A DNA stretch of 64,000 bases from Alterileibacterium massiliense (GTDB lineage Bacteria > Bacillota > Clostridia > Peptostreptococcales > Anaerovoracaceae). Under the pieces are notes generated by a model, which ran no database searches, was not told the origin of the DNA, and was given only the letters and a program-made list of their open reading frames with translations. Positions 7,560 to 18,849 of this stretch are shown here, one piece after another. Location: positions 263,289 through 327,288 of the forward strand of contig NZ_FNWE01000002.1 in the NCBI RefSeq assembly GCF_900104645.1, read 5' to 3'. The translations under genes were made by a program, and so were the position numbers. Positions within the stretch are counted from its first letter, which is position 1; each line of letters starts with the position of its first letter.

Positions 7560-8198
7560 ATGGGTGAACAATTGCAGACTTTTTTCAGCTCTACAGCAGG
7601 AAAAGTTTTAGTTATAGCTGTTATTATCGTGGTTTTAGCATTTATACTAAAAGGAAATAAAAAAGAGGAAAAACCGGTTGATGTAAAGGCACTGACAATA
7701 TCTTCACTGCTAATAGCTCTATCGGTAATCTTAGGAAATATCAAAATCTTTGAGATGCCTCAGGGTGGCTCAATAACATTGATGAGCATTTTGCCAATAG
7801 TATTATGCGGATATTTGCTTGGAACAAAGAGAGGTGTGCTTGCAGGAATTTGCGTTGGCTTGCTCAATCTCATATTTGGGCCATACATAATTCATCCGGT
7901 TCAGCTCTTTCTAGATTATCCAATCGCTTATGGAGCACTTGGGTTGTCAGGGCTTGTATCAAATAGCAAAAATGGTCTTACAAAGGGTTATTTAATTGGA
8001 CTTGCTGGAAGATACATATGTGCATTTTTGTCCGGTTGGATATTCTTCGGGGCATATGCACCTGAATCATTCAACGCTGTGACTTGGTCGCTATGGTATA
8101 ATTTCACATATCTTGCTGCAGAGGGAATATTGACAATTATAATAATAAATATTCCGTCAGTGAAAAAAGCTTTTCAATCTCTAAAGACTCAGATATAG
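7560..8198 (+). CDS. ECF transporter S component, ThiT-like
   Basis: 212 residues. After an extra N-terminal hydrophobic helix (KVLVIAVIIVVLAFIL) and a charged linker, the protein has the six-helix pattern of ECF S components. Its motifs resemble the thiamine binder ThiT/YuaJ: MPQGGSITLMSILPIVLCGY, GPYIIHPVQLFLDYPIAYG and SGWIFFGAYAPESFN. It would capture thiamine (or a related vitamin) at the membrane and feed it to a shared ECF energising module, which is not in the window. The N-terminal helix is not part of the usual ThiT layout. AGGAGG at good spacing supports the start. The specificity is inference from similarity. Confidence 0.75.
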   Translation: MGEQLQTFFSSTAGKVLVIAVIIVVLAFILKGNKKEEKPVDVKALTISSLLIALSVILGNIKIFEMPQGGSITLMSILPIVLCGYLLGTKRGVLAGICVGLLNLIFGPYIIHPVQLFLDYPIAYGALGLSGLVSNSKNGLTKGYLIGLAGRYICAFLSGWIFFGAYAPESFNAVTWSLWYNFTYLAAEGILTIIIINIPSVKKAFQSLKTQI

Positions 8199-8357
8199 AT
8201 GCAGCTATAGAAAAGGTAGATAATTTAGCAAATTGAATAGGCTTAAGCAAGTCTAAATTAGCTATATATTTTAGGAAATATAATTAAAAAATATAAACCA
8301 TCATTTTAAAATATGGGCTGTAAAATTGCATATGAATCAAAAAATAAGCCCTAAGCA

Positions 8358-8394
8358 TTGAAATGGCAAGATTCATCATGTATAATTTATGATG
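8358..8394 (+). promoter_or_regulatory. Promoter of the zinc-ribbon protein gene
   Basis: TTGAAA (8358-8363) and TATAAT (8381-8386) with a 17-bp spacer. A CATCAT / ATGATG inverted repeat (8374-8379 and 8389-8394) straddles the -10 and could be an operator. The rest of the 8199-8445 gap shows no gene. Confidence 0.6.
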
Positions 8395-8445
8395 TATATT
8401 AGTAAAAATATTTTGAAGTAAAGCAATTAACTAGGAGGTAGCATA

Positions 8446-10890
8446 GTGTTCTGTAGTAATTGTGGCAAGGAATTGTCCGAGAAAGATAAGTTCTGCGCCG
8501 AATGTGGGACTCCTGTAGCACCTATTAAAAAGGAAGCTAATGAGGAAGTAGCACAGAAACATAATACCGGTGATATTGCAAGTGATTATAAAGTGAATGA
8601 TTTTCCTGAACAAAAAGTTCAAGAGAAGGAACAAAAAGAGGATTTTCATAGTGTTTGGGACGAAGAAGATTCGTTCAAGCAAGAAGATAAGCCAAAATCA
8701 CTTTCTTTTGACTGGAGTTCTGTAATCGATGAACCTCGCAAGAAGAAAGCTCCTGAGATTAAATCTCCTTGGAATGAGCCTTTGGAGGATGAATATGCTC
8801 CACCTGAAGCACCAAAGATACCGGAGCTCAATGTTGACTTTGGAGATCCATCGAATGACCGTGGAAGAACGCTCACATTTATTGACATTTTGAAACAAGA
8901 GAAAGAAGAACGCAAGAGGAATGAAGATGCAAAGACTTTCTCTGATTTGATTGCCATGGAAAAAGAAAATGCAATGGCAGAGGGTATGTCAAGAGAAGAA
9001 ACAGAAGATGTTTTACCTTCTAATGAGCTTGAAAAAACTCAAGGGTATACAGATCTCAAGCAGGATATAATAGCTGAATTATCTAAAGAAGAAGATAAGG
9101 AAAAAGAAACTCCTGATTTTGAAAGCCAATTTGACTATATAAAGAAAGAAAGTGCATTTACAGACATAGACAATACAGATACAGATAATGAAGACAATGA
9201 TTTGGCTAAAGACATTGATTTGTTTGATGATTTTGCCGACTTTGATGAATTTGATAATATTGAATTAAACGATGCATCAGATGACAGCACTTTAGATGAA
9301 ACACCTGAAGAGTCGTATAGCAAGTATGAAGATTCTTATGCTCCAAAGAGAAGGGGCAGAACATCAAGACTTCAGGATTTCAATGAAGCGGAAGAAATAG
9401 AAGAATCTGCAGAAACTGATGCAGCAGACGACTCCGATGTTGTTGAAAGCTCATCTGATATTGATGTGCAGGATGAAATATTTGAATCAGATGACGAGCT
9501 AAAGGTTGAACAATTTGAATTAGATGAGCCTGCAGAGGCTGAGCCAAGTCTAGATGATGAAATTGCAGAACTTGAAAGACAGCTTGCGATTTTGACTGGA
9601 ATGAAAAATCAGGCTGAAACGCAGGATAGCGAAAAATCAGAAGAAAAGCTAATCGAAGAAAATGAGGAGTTAGGCTTAGAGGGTGCTGATTTAGATGACG
9701 AAGCATATGAATCCTTAGAATATGAAGAATCAGGAGAGTCTAAGGAGTTTGAAGGAATCGATGAAGCCGAGGGAGCTAAAGCCGAAGAAGCCGAAGAATC
9801 TCAAGAAGCACAAGGAGTTGAAGAAGCTCAAGAAATTGCAGATTTAAAAGAGCCTGCATATGAGCAGGAAGATAAGATTGAATCATTATTTAGCTCACTT
9901 GATGACTTTGATTTAGAAAATATTGAAGATTTAAGCAATTTTGAAAATGTCGAACAAGATGATTATGATATAGATCAGGTCATTGAGGAACTGGGCGGTC
10001 TTGAAATGGACGAGCAGGAAACATATGGTGAATCTTCATATGGACCTAGCGAAAAATCAGAAGAAGAGCTAATCGAAGAAAGCGAAGCTAAGGTCGAGGA
10101 ATTTGACGAGTTATTGAAAGAAAATCCTAAGGCGGATATTTCACAGCTTGTCGCTCCCCCTAAGGAAAAAGAAACAGAAACAGAAGCATATGAACAAGTT
10201 CCAATTGAGGAAGATAAGACAGAGTCTGATAAAGAAATTGAAGAATATGTATTCGGTGAAGATAGCTTGCTAGATGAGAGCTCTGACACACTTGAAGATG
10301 ATTTGCTTGCAGACGGACTATTTGCTGATGAAGAAGAAGCTGAAGCTACTAAGAAAATAGAGAAATTCTACACCTTATATAGAAAGAATGAAGAATTTCA
10401 AAAACTTCTTGATGAAGAATATAGAAAGCTTCAAGGCGGATTAGCACAGGAAGAACTAGATGAGCTCGCAGACACAGATGACAGATTTGATGTATATGCA
10501 GACACTTCTTCTGTAGCTGCTTTAGAAACTGAAACTCATAAAAATTCAGCAGATAAAACTCCTGCTCTTAATAAAGAAGATGAAAAAGCTTATGCAAAAG
10601 AGCCTGAAATTTCAAAAGAAGATATAAAGGTTGATAAAAAGGAAGAAAAAAAGACAAAAGAAGATAAATCACCTAAGGTTGCTGAAGCTGAAGAAGAACA
10701 GGAACAAGGGAGCAACGCTCTTACAGTAATAGCAATCGTCATAGCGGTACTGCTTGTTCTTTTGCTGGTCATGATTTTGATAATGAATTTCGCTCCTAAT
10801 AGTGGAATTGGTAAGGGATTAAGCAATATGCTCGGTAATTTTACAAATTTATTCGGTGATGCAAATAGCACCAATGGTAGATTGCTATAA
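8446..10890 (+). CDS. Large acidic zinc-ribbon membrane protein
   Basis: 814 residues from a GTG start with AGGAGG 8 bases upstream. The N-terminus is a zinc ribbon with two CxxC pairs (FCSNCGKELSEKDKFCAECG). Then come about 650 residues of extremely acidic, low-complexity, probably disordered sequence rich in Glu, Asp and Ser, with local repeats such as EKSEEKLIEENEE / EKSEEELIEESEA. A Lys-rich stretch precedes one transmembrane helix (ALTVIAIVIAVLLVLLLVMILIM cut short here; about 755-780) and a short exterior tail (GIGKGLSNMLGNFTNLFGD). The ribbon and acidic arm would be cytoplasmic. The domain order resembles zinc-ribbon envelope-stress proteins of Firmicutes, but the acidic expansion is unusual and function is unknown. 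Confidence 0.75.
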   Translation: MFCSNCGKELSEKDKFCAECGTPVAPIKKEANEEVAQKHNTGDIASDYKVNDFPEQKVQEKEQKEDFHSVWDEEDSFKQEDKPKSLSFDWSSVIDEPRKKKAPEIKSPWNEPLEDEYAPPEAPKIPELNVDFGDPSNDRGRTLTFIDILKQEKEERKRNEDAKTFSDLIAMEKENAMAEGMSREETEDVLPSNELEKTQGYTDLKQDIIAELSKEEDKEKETPDFESQFDYIKKESAFTDIDNTDTDNEDNDLAKDIDLFDDFADFDEFDNIELNDASDDSTLDETPEESYSKYEDSYAPKRRGRTSRLQDFNEAEEIEESAETDAADDSDVVESSSDIDVQDEIFESDDELKVEQFELDEPAEAEPSLDDEIAELERQLAILTGMKNQAETQDSEKSEEKLIEENEELGLEGADLDDEAYESLEYEESGESKEFEGIDEAEGAKAEEAEESQEAQGVEEAQEIADLKEPAYEQEDKIESLFSSLDDFDLENIEDLSNFENVEQDDYDIDQVIEELGGLEMDEQETYGESSYGPSEKSEEELIEESEAKVEEFDELLKENPKADISQLVAPPKEKETETEAYEQVPIEEDKTESDKEIEEYVFGEDSLLDESSDTLEDDLLADGLFADEEEAEATKKIEKFYTLYRKNEEFQKLLDEEYRKLQGGLAQEELDELADTDDRFDVYADTSSVAALETETHKNSADKTPALNKEDEKAYAKEPEISKEDIKVDKKEEKKTKEDKSPKVAEAEEEQEQGSNALTVIAIVIAVLLVLLLVMILIMNFAPNSGIGKGLSNMLGNFTNLFGDANSTNGRLL

Positions 10891-10910
10891 GGAGATACTT
10901 AGATTTAATG

Positions 10911-10942
10911 ATGCGGCAGCTTCACTCGTGATGCTGCCGCAT
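10911..10942 (+). terminator. GC-rich hairpin, probable terminator
   Basis: Perfect 10-bp stem ATGCGGCAGC / GCTGCCGCAT with a 12-nt loop, 20 bases after the stop. Only a short T-rich tail follows. Confidence 0.65.
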
Positions 10943-11041
10943 TCTGCATATAATCATGAACTTTTAATGTGCCAGAGCAGAGGTATATTCAAGCAGATAA
11001 TATCACAAGTGAGATAACAAAATATAACGGAGGAGGCAATA

Positions 11042-13945
11042 TTGAAGCCGATAAATTTCAAACTAAAGAGAAAAGAAAAGGAATCAAATAATGATTCAAA
11101 TGATAATTCAAATTATGATAAGAAGAAAAAGCTGAAAAAGCTTATAAAGTTTTTAATAATATTTAGTATTCTTGGAATAATATTAAGCCTTGTAGGATTT
11201 ATTACTAATTGCCTGTGGTTTAACGACCTAGGTTATTCTTCGGTATTTTGGAAAAAAATAATTACAGAGCTTGAGATAGGCTCGCTGATTTTTATAGTGA
11301 CAGCACTTCTTACCCGCCTCTATCTAAAAAGCTTGAAAAAGGGTTATTTCAATCAAATAGAATCAAATGAAATACCTAATTTAAGAAAGCTTAATATTAT
11401 ATCTTGGATTCTCGCTTCTGTATTTGGACTTTTCGTATCAAGACCAATGGCTAAGTCAATATGGTTTGAATGGCTTAAATTCTCAAAAGCTGAATCATTT
11501 GGACTAAATGACCCAATATTTAAGCTTGATATTGGATTTTACATATTTAAACTCGACTTTCTTGAGGCTCTAAATTCAATAGTTATAGGTATAATTTTTG
11601 GGCTAGTAATTGTTACACTTATCTATTATGCAATACTTTTGACGGTCAGGACACCCGAGTTTATTGAGAATGTAGAGCCGGATTTTGATGAGGGACAAAA
11701 TTACACAGCAGATGAGGTAAATAAAGCATCAGATGTAATCAGAAAGTTTATTAATAAGGATAGAAGAAATAGCAAGCGTTTAAATAAAGAAAATATCAGG
11801 CATCTTTTCGACATAGCGTCATTTAAAATCACCATTTTGGGAGTGCTTGCGTACCTCATGCTTGCGGTGCATTTTATCCTTGAACAATTCAATCTCTTGC
11901 ACGCACATACGGGCACAGTTTATGGGGCAGGATTTACAGATGTAAACATCACACTTAATATTTATAGAGCTATTATTGTACTTTCCATAGCAGGAATCAT
12001 AACCTTTGTTATTCACATGAGAAAAAAAGAGTATAAGAAGCTCATGAAGATGCCCGCAATAATAATGGGAATTTTGGCAATAGGAACTTTCGTTCAGATG
12101 GGAGTTCAGTCGTTAATAGTTAGTCCTGACGAAATAAATAAAGAGAGCAAATATTTAGAAAATAATATAGAATTTACAGGTCACGCATATGGCATTGATT
12201 CGATTGATGTAAAACCATTTAAGGCAGAAAGCGAACTTGACGCTGAGGCTATCAGAAATAACACTCCTACGATTGGTAATATCAGAATAAATGACTATGA
12301 ACCGGTAAAAGACTTTTACAATCAGACACAGAGCATAAGGCAGTATTACGATTTCAATGATGTAGATATAGATAGATATACGATAAATGGTGCTTTGACA
12401 CAGACTTTCCTCGCAGCCAGAGAAATTAACGAGGAAAAAATTAGCGATACATGGATTAATAAACATCTAAAATATACGCATGGATATGGGCTTACGCTGT
12501 CACAGGTTGATGCGGTAACGGCTAGTGGACAGCCCGATGTTTTGGTGAAAAATATACCGTCTAAATCATCTGTTAAGGAGATAGATATTAAGAGACCGGA
12601 AATATACTTCGGAGAAAGTACGAACAATTATATTGTGGTAAATACTGATGAGCAGGAATTTGACTATCCTGACGGAAATGAGAATAAGTATACAAAGTAC
12701 GAAGCAAAATCCGGAATAAAGATGAATATTATAAATAGGATACTTTTCTCAATAAGGGAACGCAGTCCGCAGTTACTCGTATCATCAAATGTAAATTCTG
12801 ATTCAAGAATTATTATAAATAGAAATGTTGAGAAACGGGTCAAGCAAATAATGCCATATTTAAAATATGAAAAAGACCCATACATGGTTACCGTTGATGG
12901 GAAGCTATACTGGATTATTGATGCCTATACTACAAGCTCGAATTACCCATATTCTGAGCCATATTCAGGGGATATTAATACGGCAAATTACATAAGAAAT
13001 TCTATAAAGGTCGTAATTGATGCGTACACGGGAGAGCTAACATATTATGTCGTCGATGATAATGATCCTATTGCAAGGACCTATCAAAGAATTTATCCTA
13101 AACTATTTAAAAATATGTCGAAGATGCCGGAAAGCCTAAAGTCGCATCTAAGATACCCTAATTCGCTTTTTGAAATTCAGGCGAGCGTTTATACCAAATA
13201 TCACATGAAAGAGCCTAAGGTTTTCTATCAAAAAGAGGACCTTTGGGATATTTCCAACCAGATTTATGGCACAAGCGAGAAAAAAATGGAGCCTAGCTAT
13301 TACATATTCCGCCTGCCTGGAGAGGAGGAAGCTGAATTTATAAATATGGTCCCATTTACGCCTAAGTCAAAACAAAATATGACCGCGATAATGATGGCGA
13401 GGAATGATGGTAAAAACTATGGACAACTCGTTGTATACAAATTGCCTAAGAATAAGACGGTATATGGACCTATGCAGATAGAGGCTCAAATTGACCAGAA
13501 CACTGAGATTTCTAAGGAGTTTTCGCTATGGAACTCATCGGGTTCAAAATATAGAAGGGGGGATATTTTCGTAATTCCAATCGATGAGTCCCTGCTCTAT
13601 GTCGAACCTGTCTACCTAGAGGCTTCAAATCAGGCAATACCTGAGGTAAAGAGGGTCATAGTTGCATATGAAGATAGAATTGCATATCAGCCGACATTAG
13701 CTGGAGCACTAGAGGAATTGTTTGGAGAGGGTGCAAGCAAAGGAGCGTCCGGCTCTGATAATGGCTCGTCAAAAAATGATGGCGATGCTTTGGGGAAAAC
13801 TTCTCTAAAGGATCTTGCGAAGAAGGCAGGACAGGCGTATGAAAAGGCGATAAATGCTCAGAAGCAGGGTGACTGGAAATCCTACGGAGAATATTTGAAA
13901 GAAGTTCAAAAATATTTAAACCTATTGACCAATGCCTCTGAATAA
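11042..13945 (+). CDS. UPF0182 family membrane protein
   Basis: 967 residues from a TTG start; an excellent GGAGGAGG lies just upstream and no other in-frame start is near. The cytoplasmic Lys-rich N-terminus is followed by about seven transmembrane helices in residues 35-370 (LIKFLIIFSILGIILSLVGF is the first). A large extracytoplasmic region of about 500 residues follows, then a Ser/Gly-rich linker and a C-terminal helical tail (AYEKAINAQKQGDWKSYGEY). This topology, WFNDLGYSSVFW and the RSPQLLVSS region fit the UPF0182/COG1615 family, which is widespread but uncharacterised. It is flanked by single genes, so context gives no further clue. Confidence 0.85.
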   Translation: MKPINFKLKRKEKESNNDSNDNSNYDKKKKLKKLIKFLIIFSILGIILSLVGFITNCLWFNDLGYSSVFWKKIITELEIGSLIFIVTALLTRLYLKSLKKGYFNQIESNEIPNLRKLNIISWILASVFGLFVSRPMAKSIWFEWLKFSKAESFGLNDPIFKLDIGFYIFKLDFLEALNSIVIGIIFGLVIVTLIYYAILLTVRTPEFIENVEPDFDEGQNYTADEVNKASDVIRKFINKDRRNSKRLNKENIRHLFDIASFKITILGVLAYLMLAVHFILEQFNLLHAHTGTVYGAGFTDVNITLNIYRAIIVLSIAGIITFVIHMRKKEYKKLMKMPAIIMGILAIGTFVQMGVQSLIVSPDEINKESKYLENNIEFTGHAYGIDSIDVKPFKAESELDAEAIRNNTPTIGNIRINDYEPVKDFYNQTQSIRQYYDFNDVDIDRYTINGALTQTFLAAREINEEKISDTWINKHLKYTHGYGLTLSQVDAVTASGQPDVLVKNIPSKSSVKEIDIKRPEIYFGESTNNYIVVNTDEQEFDYPDGNENKYTKYEAKSGIKMNIINRILFSIRERSPQLLVSSNVNSDSRIIINRNVEKRVKQIMPYLKYEKDPYMVTVDGKLYWIIDAYTTSSNYPYSEPYSGDINTANYIRNSIKVVIDAYTGELTYYVVDDNDPIARTYQRIYPKLFKNMSKMPESLKSHLRYPNSLFEIQASVYTKYHMKEPKVFYQKEDLWDISNQIYGTSEKKMEPSYYIFRLPGEEEAEFINMVPFTPKSKQNMTAIMMARNDGKNYGQLVVYKLPKNKTVYGPMQIEAQIDQNTEISKEFSLWNSSGSKYRRGDIFVIPIDESLLYVEPVYLEASNQAIPEVKRVIVAYEDRIAYQPTLAGALEELFGEGASKGASGSDNGSSKNDGDALGKTSLKDLAKKAGQAYEKAINAQKQGDWKSYGEYLKEVQKYLNLLTNASE

Positions 13946-13993
13946 TTTTAGGGCTTAAATATTTTAAAAATCAATAATAAATGGAGACAATCG

Positions 13994-15910
13994 ATGATAG
14001 ATTTTGATTTAGACGAGATGCTATTCACAATAAAGGGTGATACCAAAGATGAAGACATAATAAAAACACTTAGAAGGCATCCCGAGGTTAAATTTGTATC
14101 TTTTAGAGGGGTAGATCTTGCAGGTCATGTAATTGACGAAAATATACCAATAAAGGCTTTCATAAAAGATTTTTCTAAGCTAATGGAAAGCGGTGTTCAG
14201 ACCGACGGTTCAAGCGTTGCCCTACCTTTGATTGCTGAACTATCTAATGCAAGGGTTGATATTCTTCCCGATAGAGCGGTTAATTGGTATGTTGAATACA
14301 ATTATTACAACATGGATTACAAGACAAATCTTCCAGTAGGAACTCTAAGGATTCCATCTTTTCTTAGACATAATGGGGATATGCTGGTTGGACCTAGAAT
14401 TTTCCTAAAAAGACAGATAGAAAGATTCAAAGAGGGATTGATAGATATTCTTCAAAAAAATCCATATGTATTTGAACACCTTGATGGTATAAGCAATGCG
14501 AGCGAGATAGAAGAACTTAATCTTACGAGTGCGACGGAGCTTGAGTTTTGGGTAAAAACACCGAGCGACAAGGCTGACAGGGCACAGTTATCAGCGTCAC
14601 AGGAGCTTAAAGAGCAATATTGGAAGAGGACGATTGGACCAGTTGGAACAGCACTTGAGCAATCTATAGAAATTCTTGAGCGTTATGGCTTTGAAGTTGA
14701 GATGGGACATAAGGAGACCGGAGGAGTCAAGGCGAAGATGGGACAATCCGGAAGTTATGACCATATTATGGAACAGCTCGAAATAGACTGGAAGTACGCA
14801 GACCCTATGCAGGCGGCTGATAATGAAATTCAGGTTAAGAATATCGTAAAAGATGTGTTTAGAAAACACAGACTTGAAGTCACATTTTATGCGAAGCCGA
14901 TAATTGGAGTTGCCGGAAATGGTGAACATACACATCTTGGAATGACGGCTAAGCTAAAAAATGGCAAGGTAATCAATCTTTTCGAAGCAAAGGATAGAGA
15001 AAATGAGTTCATGAGCCCTATCGGATTCGGAGCTTTAATGGGAATTTTGAAAAATTATGACATAATAAACCCATTTGTAAGTGCCACAAATGATAGCTTT
15101 AATAGAATGAAGCCGGATTTTGAAGCACCTGTCTGCACAGTAACTTCCCTTGGGCTGGATTGCAAAACGCCATCAAGGAACAGGACGGTGCTTATTGGAC
15201 TTATCAGAGATTTGGATAATCCGCTTGCAACGAGATTTGAGCTCAGGTCACCTAACCCGCATAGCAATACATTTATGGTAATAGGAGCTGGATATGCCTC
15301 TATGCTCGATGGAATAAGGGCGGTGCTTATAGCGAAAAAGACAGCTAAGGAGCTTGAAGAATCAATATCAAAAGAAGCAGGCGAAGACGATTTTTACCTA
15401 TTAAAAGATAGAAAATATAGAAGCGAGGAAAATGCCTTTGATTATTACACGCCGGCTGAGAGAGAAAAGCTCTTTGGGAAAATTCCGCTGACGGTCTGGG
15501 AAAATTTTAAAGCATTTGATGATTTTGAAGATAGAATGTCCATTATCCATGGAGGAGATGAGGTTTTGAAGCTTATAATATCCTCGTATAGGGCACAGAT
15601 GATTGGCAAGTGGAGCACGGAGATATATGAGAGAATTATTCCTAATACAAGGGAATATGTGAGGGAGTGCGTTAAGAGGCACGACGATGAATGTGTATCC
15701 GCTTATGACCTTTCGAATTGGAACAAGGTAAGCGAACTAAGGTATAATCTCGCAAAGGACACCGAAAGTCATAAATCCCTTTTGACAAAGGAAGCGTCGG
15801 CACTTGAACGGCGAGATTTTGAAGAGGCATCGAGAATTGAGATTGAAATTTTGAGCGAGGCTGAGAAGCTGAGAGAAGCGTATAATAGATATATTAAAAA
15901 CTTATTTTAA
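13994..15910 (+). CDS. Glutamine synthetase family protein, long form
   Basis: 638 residues against about 445 for standard GS-I. The catalytic-fold landmarks are present in order: VQTDGSSV (Asp/Gly loop), the metal-site Glu in ATELEFWV, the His of NGEHTHLGM, the ATP/glutamate-site RNR in TPSRNRTVLI, and the Arg of RFELRSPNPHSN. Ammonium plus glutamate plus ATP giving glutamine is the likely reaction. About 170 extra C-terminal residues form charged helices (from about residue 470, ending KLREAYNRYIKNLF). Long GS proteins of this type exist in Clostridia, but a different amine acceptor cannot be ruled out. No paired regulator is nearby. Confidence 0.8.
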   Translation: MIDFDLDEMLFTIKGDTKDEDIIKTLRRHPEVKFVSFRGVDLAGHVIDENIPIKAFIKDFSKLMESGVQTDGSSVALPLIAELSNARVDILPDRAVNWYVEYNYYNMDYKTNLPVGTLRIPSFLRHNGDMLVGPRIFLKRQIERFKEGLIDILQKNPYVFEHLDGISNASEIEELNLTSATELEFWVKTPSDKADRAQLSASQELKEQYWKRTIGPVGTALEQSIEILERYGFEVEMGHKETGGVKAKMGQSGSYDHIMEQLEIDWKYADPMQAADNEIQVKNIVKDVFRKHRLEVTFYAKPIIGVAGNGEHTHLGMTAKLKNGKVINLFEAKDRENEFMSPIGFGALMGILKNYDIINPFVSATNDSFNRMKPDFEAPVCTVTSLGLDCKTPSRNRTVLIGLIRDLDNPLATRFELRSPNPHSNTFMVIGAGYASMLDGIRAVLIAKKTAKELEESISKEAGEDDFYLLKDRKYRSEENAFDYYTPAEREKLFGKIPLTVWENFKAFDDFEDRMSIIHGGDEVLKLIISSYRAQMIGKWSTEIYERIIPNTREYVRECVKRHDDECVSAYDLSNWNKVSELRYNLAKDTESHKSLLTKEASALERRDFEEASRIEIEILSEAEKLREAYNRYIKNLF

Positions 15911-15970
15911 GGGAATTTAACAATTTAGTAATTTTAGCGATTATAGTCAATTTAATATTTTGGAATTTGA

Positions 15971-17263
<1,293 letters not shown>

Positions 17264-17273
17264 GCAAAATATT

Positions 17274-18764
17274 ATGTCAATTATAAAAGAGGAAAAAAAA
17301 GAGACCGTATCGGACTTTACAATTGAACACGCAAAGAAAAGACCTATTTCATTCCATATGCCTGGACATAAGGGGAGATTTAGGACATTTGACAATTTAG
17401 GATATAGGGATTTTGCACTTAGCTTAATAAATCAGGATATAACCGAGATAAGGGGAGCAGATGTCCTGAGCAAGCCGAGCGAGGTAATTCTAAATGTCAT
17501 GAAAAATTACAAGGAGCTCTATGGCGTTAAGGACACAGAGCTCCTTATCAATGGAAGCAGTGTGGGCATAATCGCTTCCATTCTCGCTCATGTCCCTAGG
17601 GGTGGCAGTATAATAATTGACAGACTTTCTCATAAGAGCGTGTATAGTGCAATTAGGCTTGGAGGAATAAAACCGGTATACACAGACGGTTCGGTTGACT
17701 CAATAAGGGACGCACTAATTAAAGCACCTGAAGCATCTACCGTTCTCATAACCACGCCGGATTACATGGGAAATATTTCAAACATAAGAAGAATTGCGAA
17801 CGCCGTACACACTCTGGATAAAATTCTGATTGTAGATCAGGCACATGGGGCTCATCTCAAATTTTTCGATGAAGCCTTTGGTACTAGGATGTCAGCAGAA
17901 AATCAAGGTGCGGACATTGTCATAGAGAGCACCCATAAGACATTATTTTCATTTACGGGGACAGGGATACTGAACATCTGCTCAGATAAAGTGAAAACTG
18001 ATGAAATAAGAGAAAATCTTGCGATGCTAGAGACCACAAGCCCATCTTATATACTAATGGATAGTCTCGATATAAATGAAAAGATAATGAGAGAGCATGG
18101 CGAGAAAATCGTTAAAGATTGGAGAAATAATATAATCAATTTTTATAAAAAAGCTTCAAATATTGAGGGCTTAAACCTTCCGTATAAGGAAATGATATTA
18201 GGCAAAAATTATCAAAGTGATATAGATATTACAAAGATAAGAATTGATATGAGCGGTTACGGGCTTAGTGGCGTGGAACTTGAAACTAGGCTAATTCAGC
18301 ACAGGATATTCGTTGAGATGGCATATGAAAATGAAGTGCTATTGTACACGGGAGCAGGTAATACGAAAGAGGACTTTGACGAACTTATAAAAGCGTTAAA
18401 ATATATCGCGGATTCAGAGATAAGGGTTAATAAAAATGATAGATTCGGCGATAAAATGATTTATAAAAAAAATTATAATCCATATATAATTCAGCTTGAG
18501 CTAGAAGATATTCCAAGTGAATATGAATATATATCAATAAGATATGCAGAGGGAAGAATTTTATATGAACCGATAATACCTTTTCCTCCGGGTAGACCCA
18601 TAGCTTGCCCGGGCGAAGTCGTAAGTAGAGAGCTTATAAATGAGATTATGAAGCTGATGATGGCTGAAAAAAAGATTCTTGGAATTAATGATGATGCAGA
18701 AATTAAGGTTGGCAAACTACATCACTGTGAAGACAAAGTGAAAATATGTGATTTTTTGGGGTGA
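17274..18764 (+). CDS. Orn/Lys/Arg decarboxylase-family PLP enzyme
   Basis: 496 residues. The N-terminal PISFHMPGHKGR, the DITEIRGADVL segment, the substrate loop NGSSVGIIASI, the PLP-Asp in VDQAHGAHL and the Schiff-base Lys in ESTHKTLFSFTGT are the hallmarks of the fold-I Orn/Lys/Arg decarboxylase family. The C-terminal domain (IPFPPGRPIACPGE) is also present. It lacks the N-terminal wing domain of the large inducible enzymes, like the Bacillus SpeA/YaaO type. It probably makes a polyamine precursor from arginine or lysine; which one is not visible. It follows serS by 10 bases with no own promoter. Confidence 0.88.
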   Translation: MSIIKEEKKETVSDFTIEHAKKRPISFHMPGHKGRFRTFDNLGYRDFALSLINQDITEIRGADVLSKPSEVILNVMKNYKELYGVKDTELLINGSSVGIIASILAHVPRGGSIIIDRLSHKSVYSAIRLGGIKPVYTDGSVDSIRDALIKAPEASTVLITTPDYMGNISNIRRIANAVHTLDKILIVDQAHGAHLKFFDEAFGTRMSAENQGADIVIESTHKTLFSFTGTGILNICSDKVKTDEIRENLAMLETTSPSYILMDSLDINEKIMREHGEKIVKDWRNNIINFYKKASNIEGLNLPYKEMILGKNYQSDIDITKIRIDMSGYGLSGVELETRLIQHRIFVEMAYENEVLLYTGAGNTKEDFDELIKALKYIADSEIRVNKNDRFGDKMIYKKNYNPYIIQLELEDIPSEYEYISIRYAEGRILYEPIIPFPPGRPIACPGEVVSRELINEIMKLMMAEKKILGINDDAEIKVGKLHHCEDKVKICDFLG

Positions 18765-18849
18765 TTTTTGAATATCAATGATATATAATATGTAGATGCA
18801 AGAAAAGATGTAAATATAATTATGTGTAGAAAGGAAGGATTTCTAAAGC

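Noticed and set aside
9380-9706. Minus-strand reading frames opposite the acidic protein gene
   Set aside because: They are the complement of GAA/GAT-rich codons, give Ser/Leu/Phe low-complexity products and have no ribosome sites.
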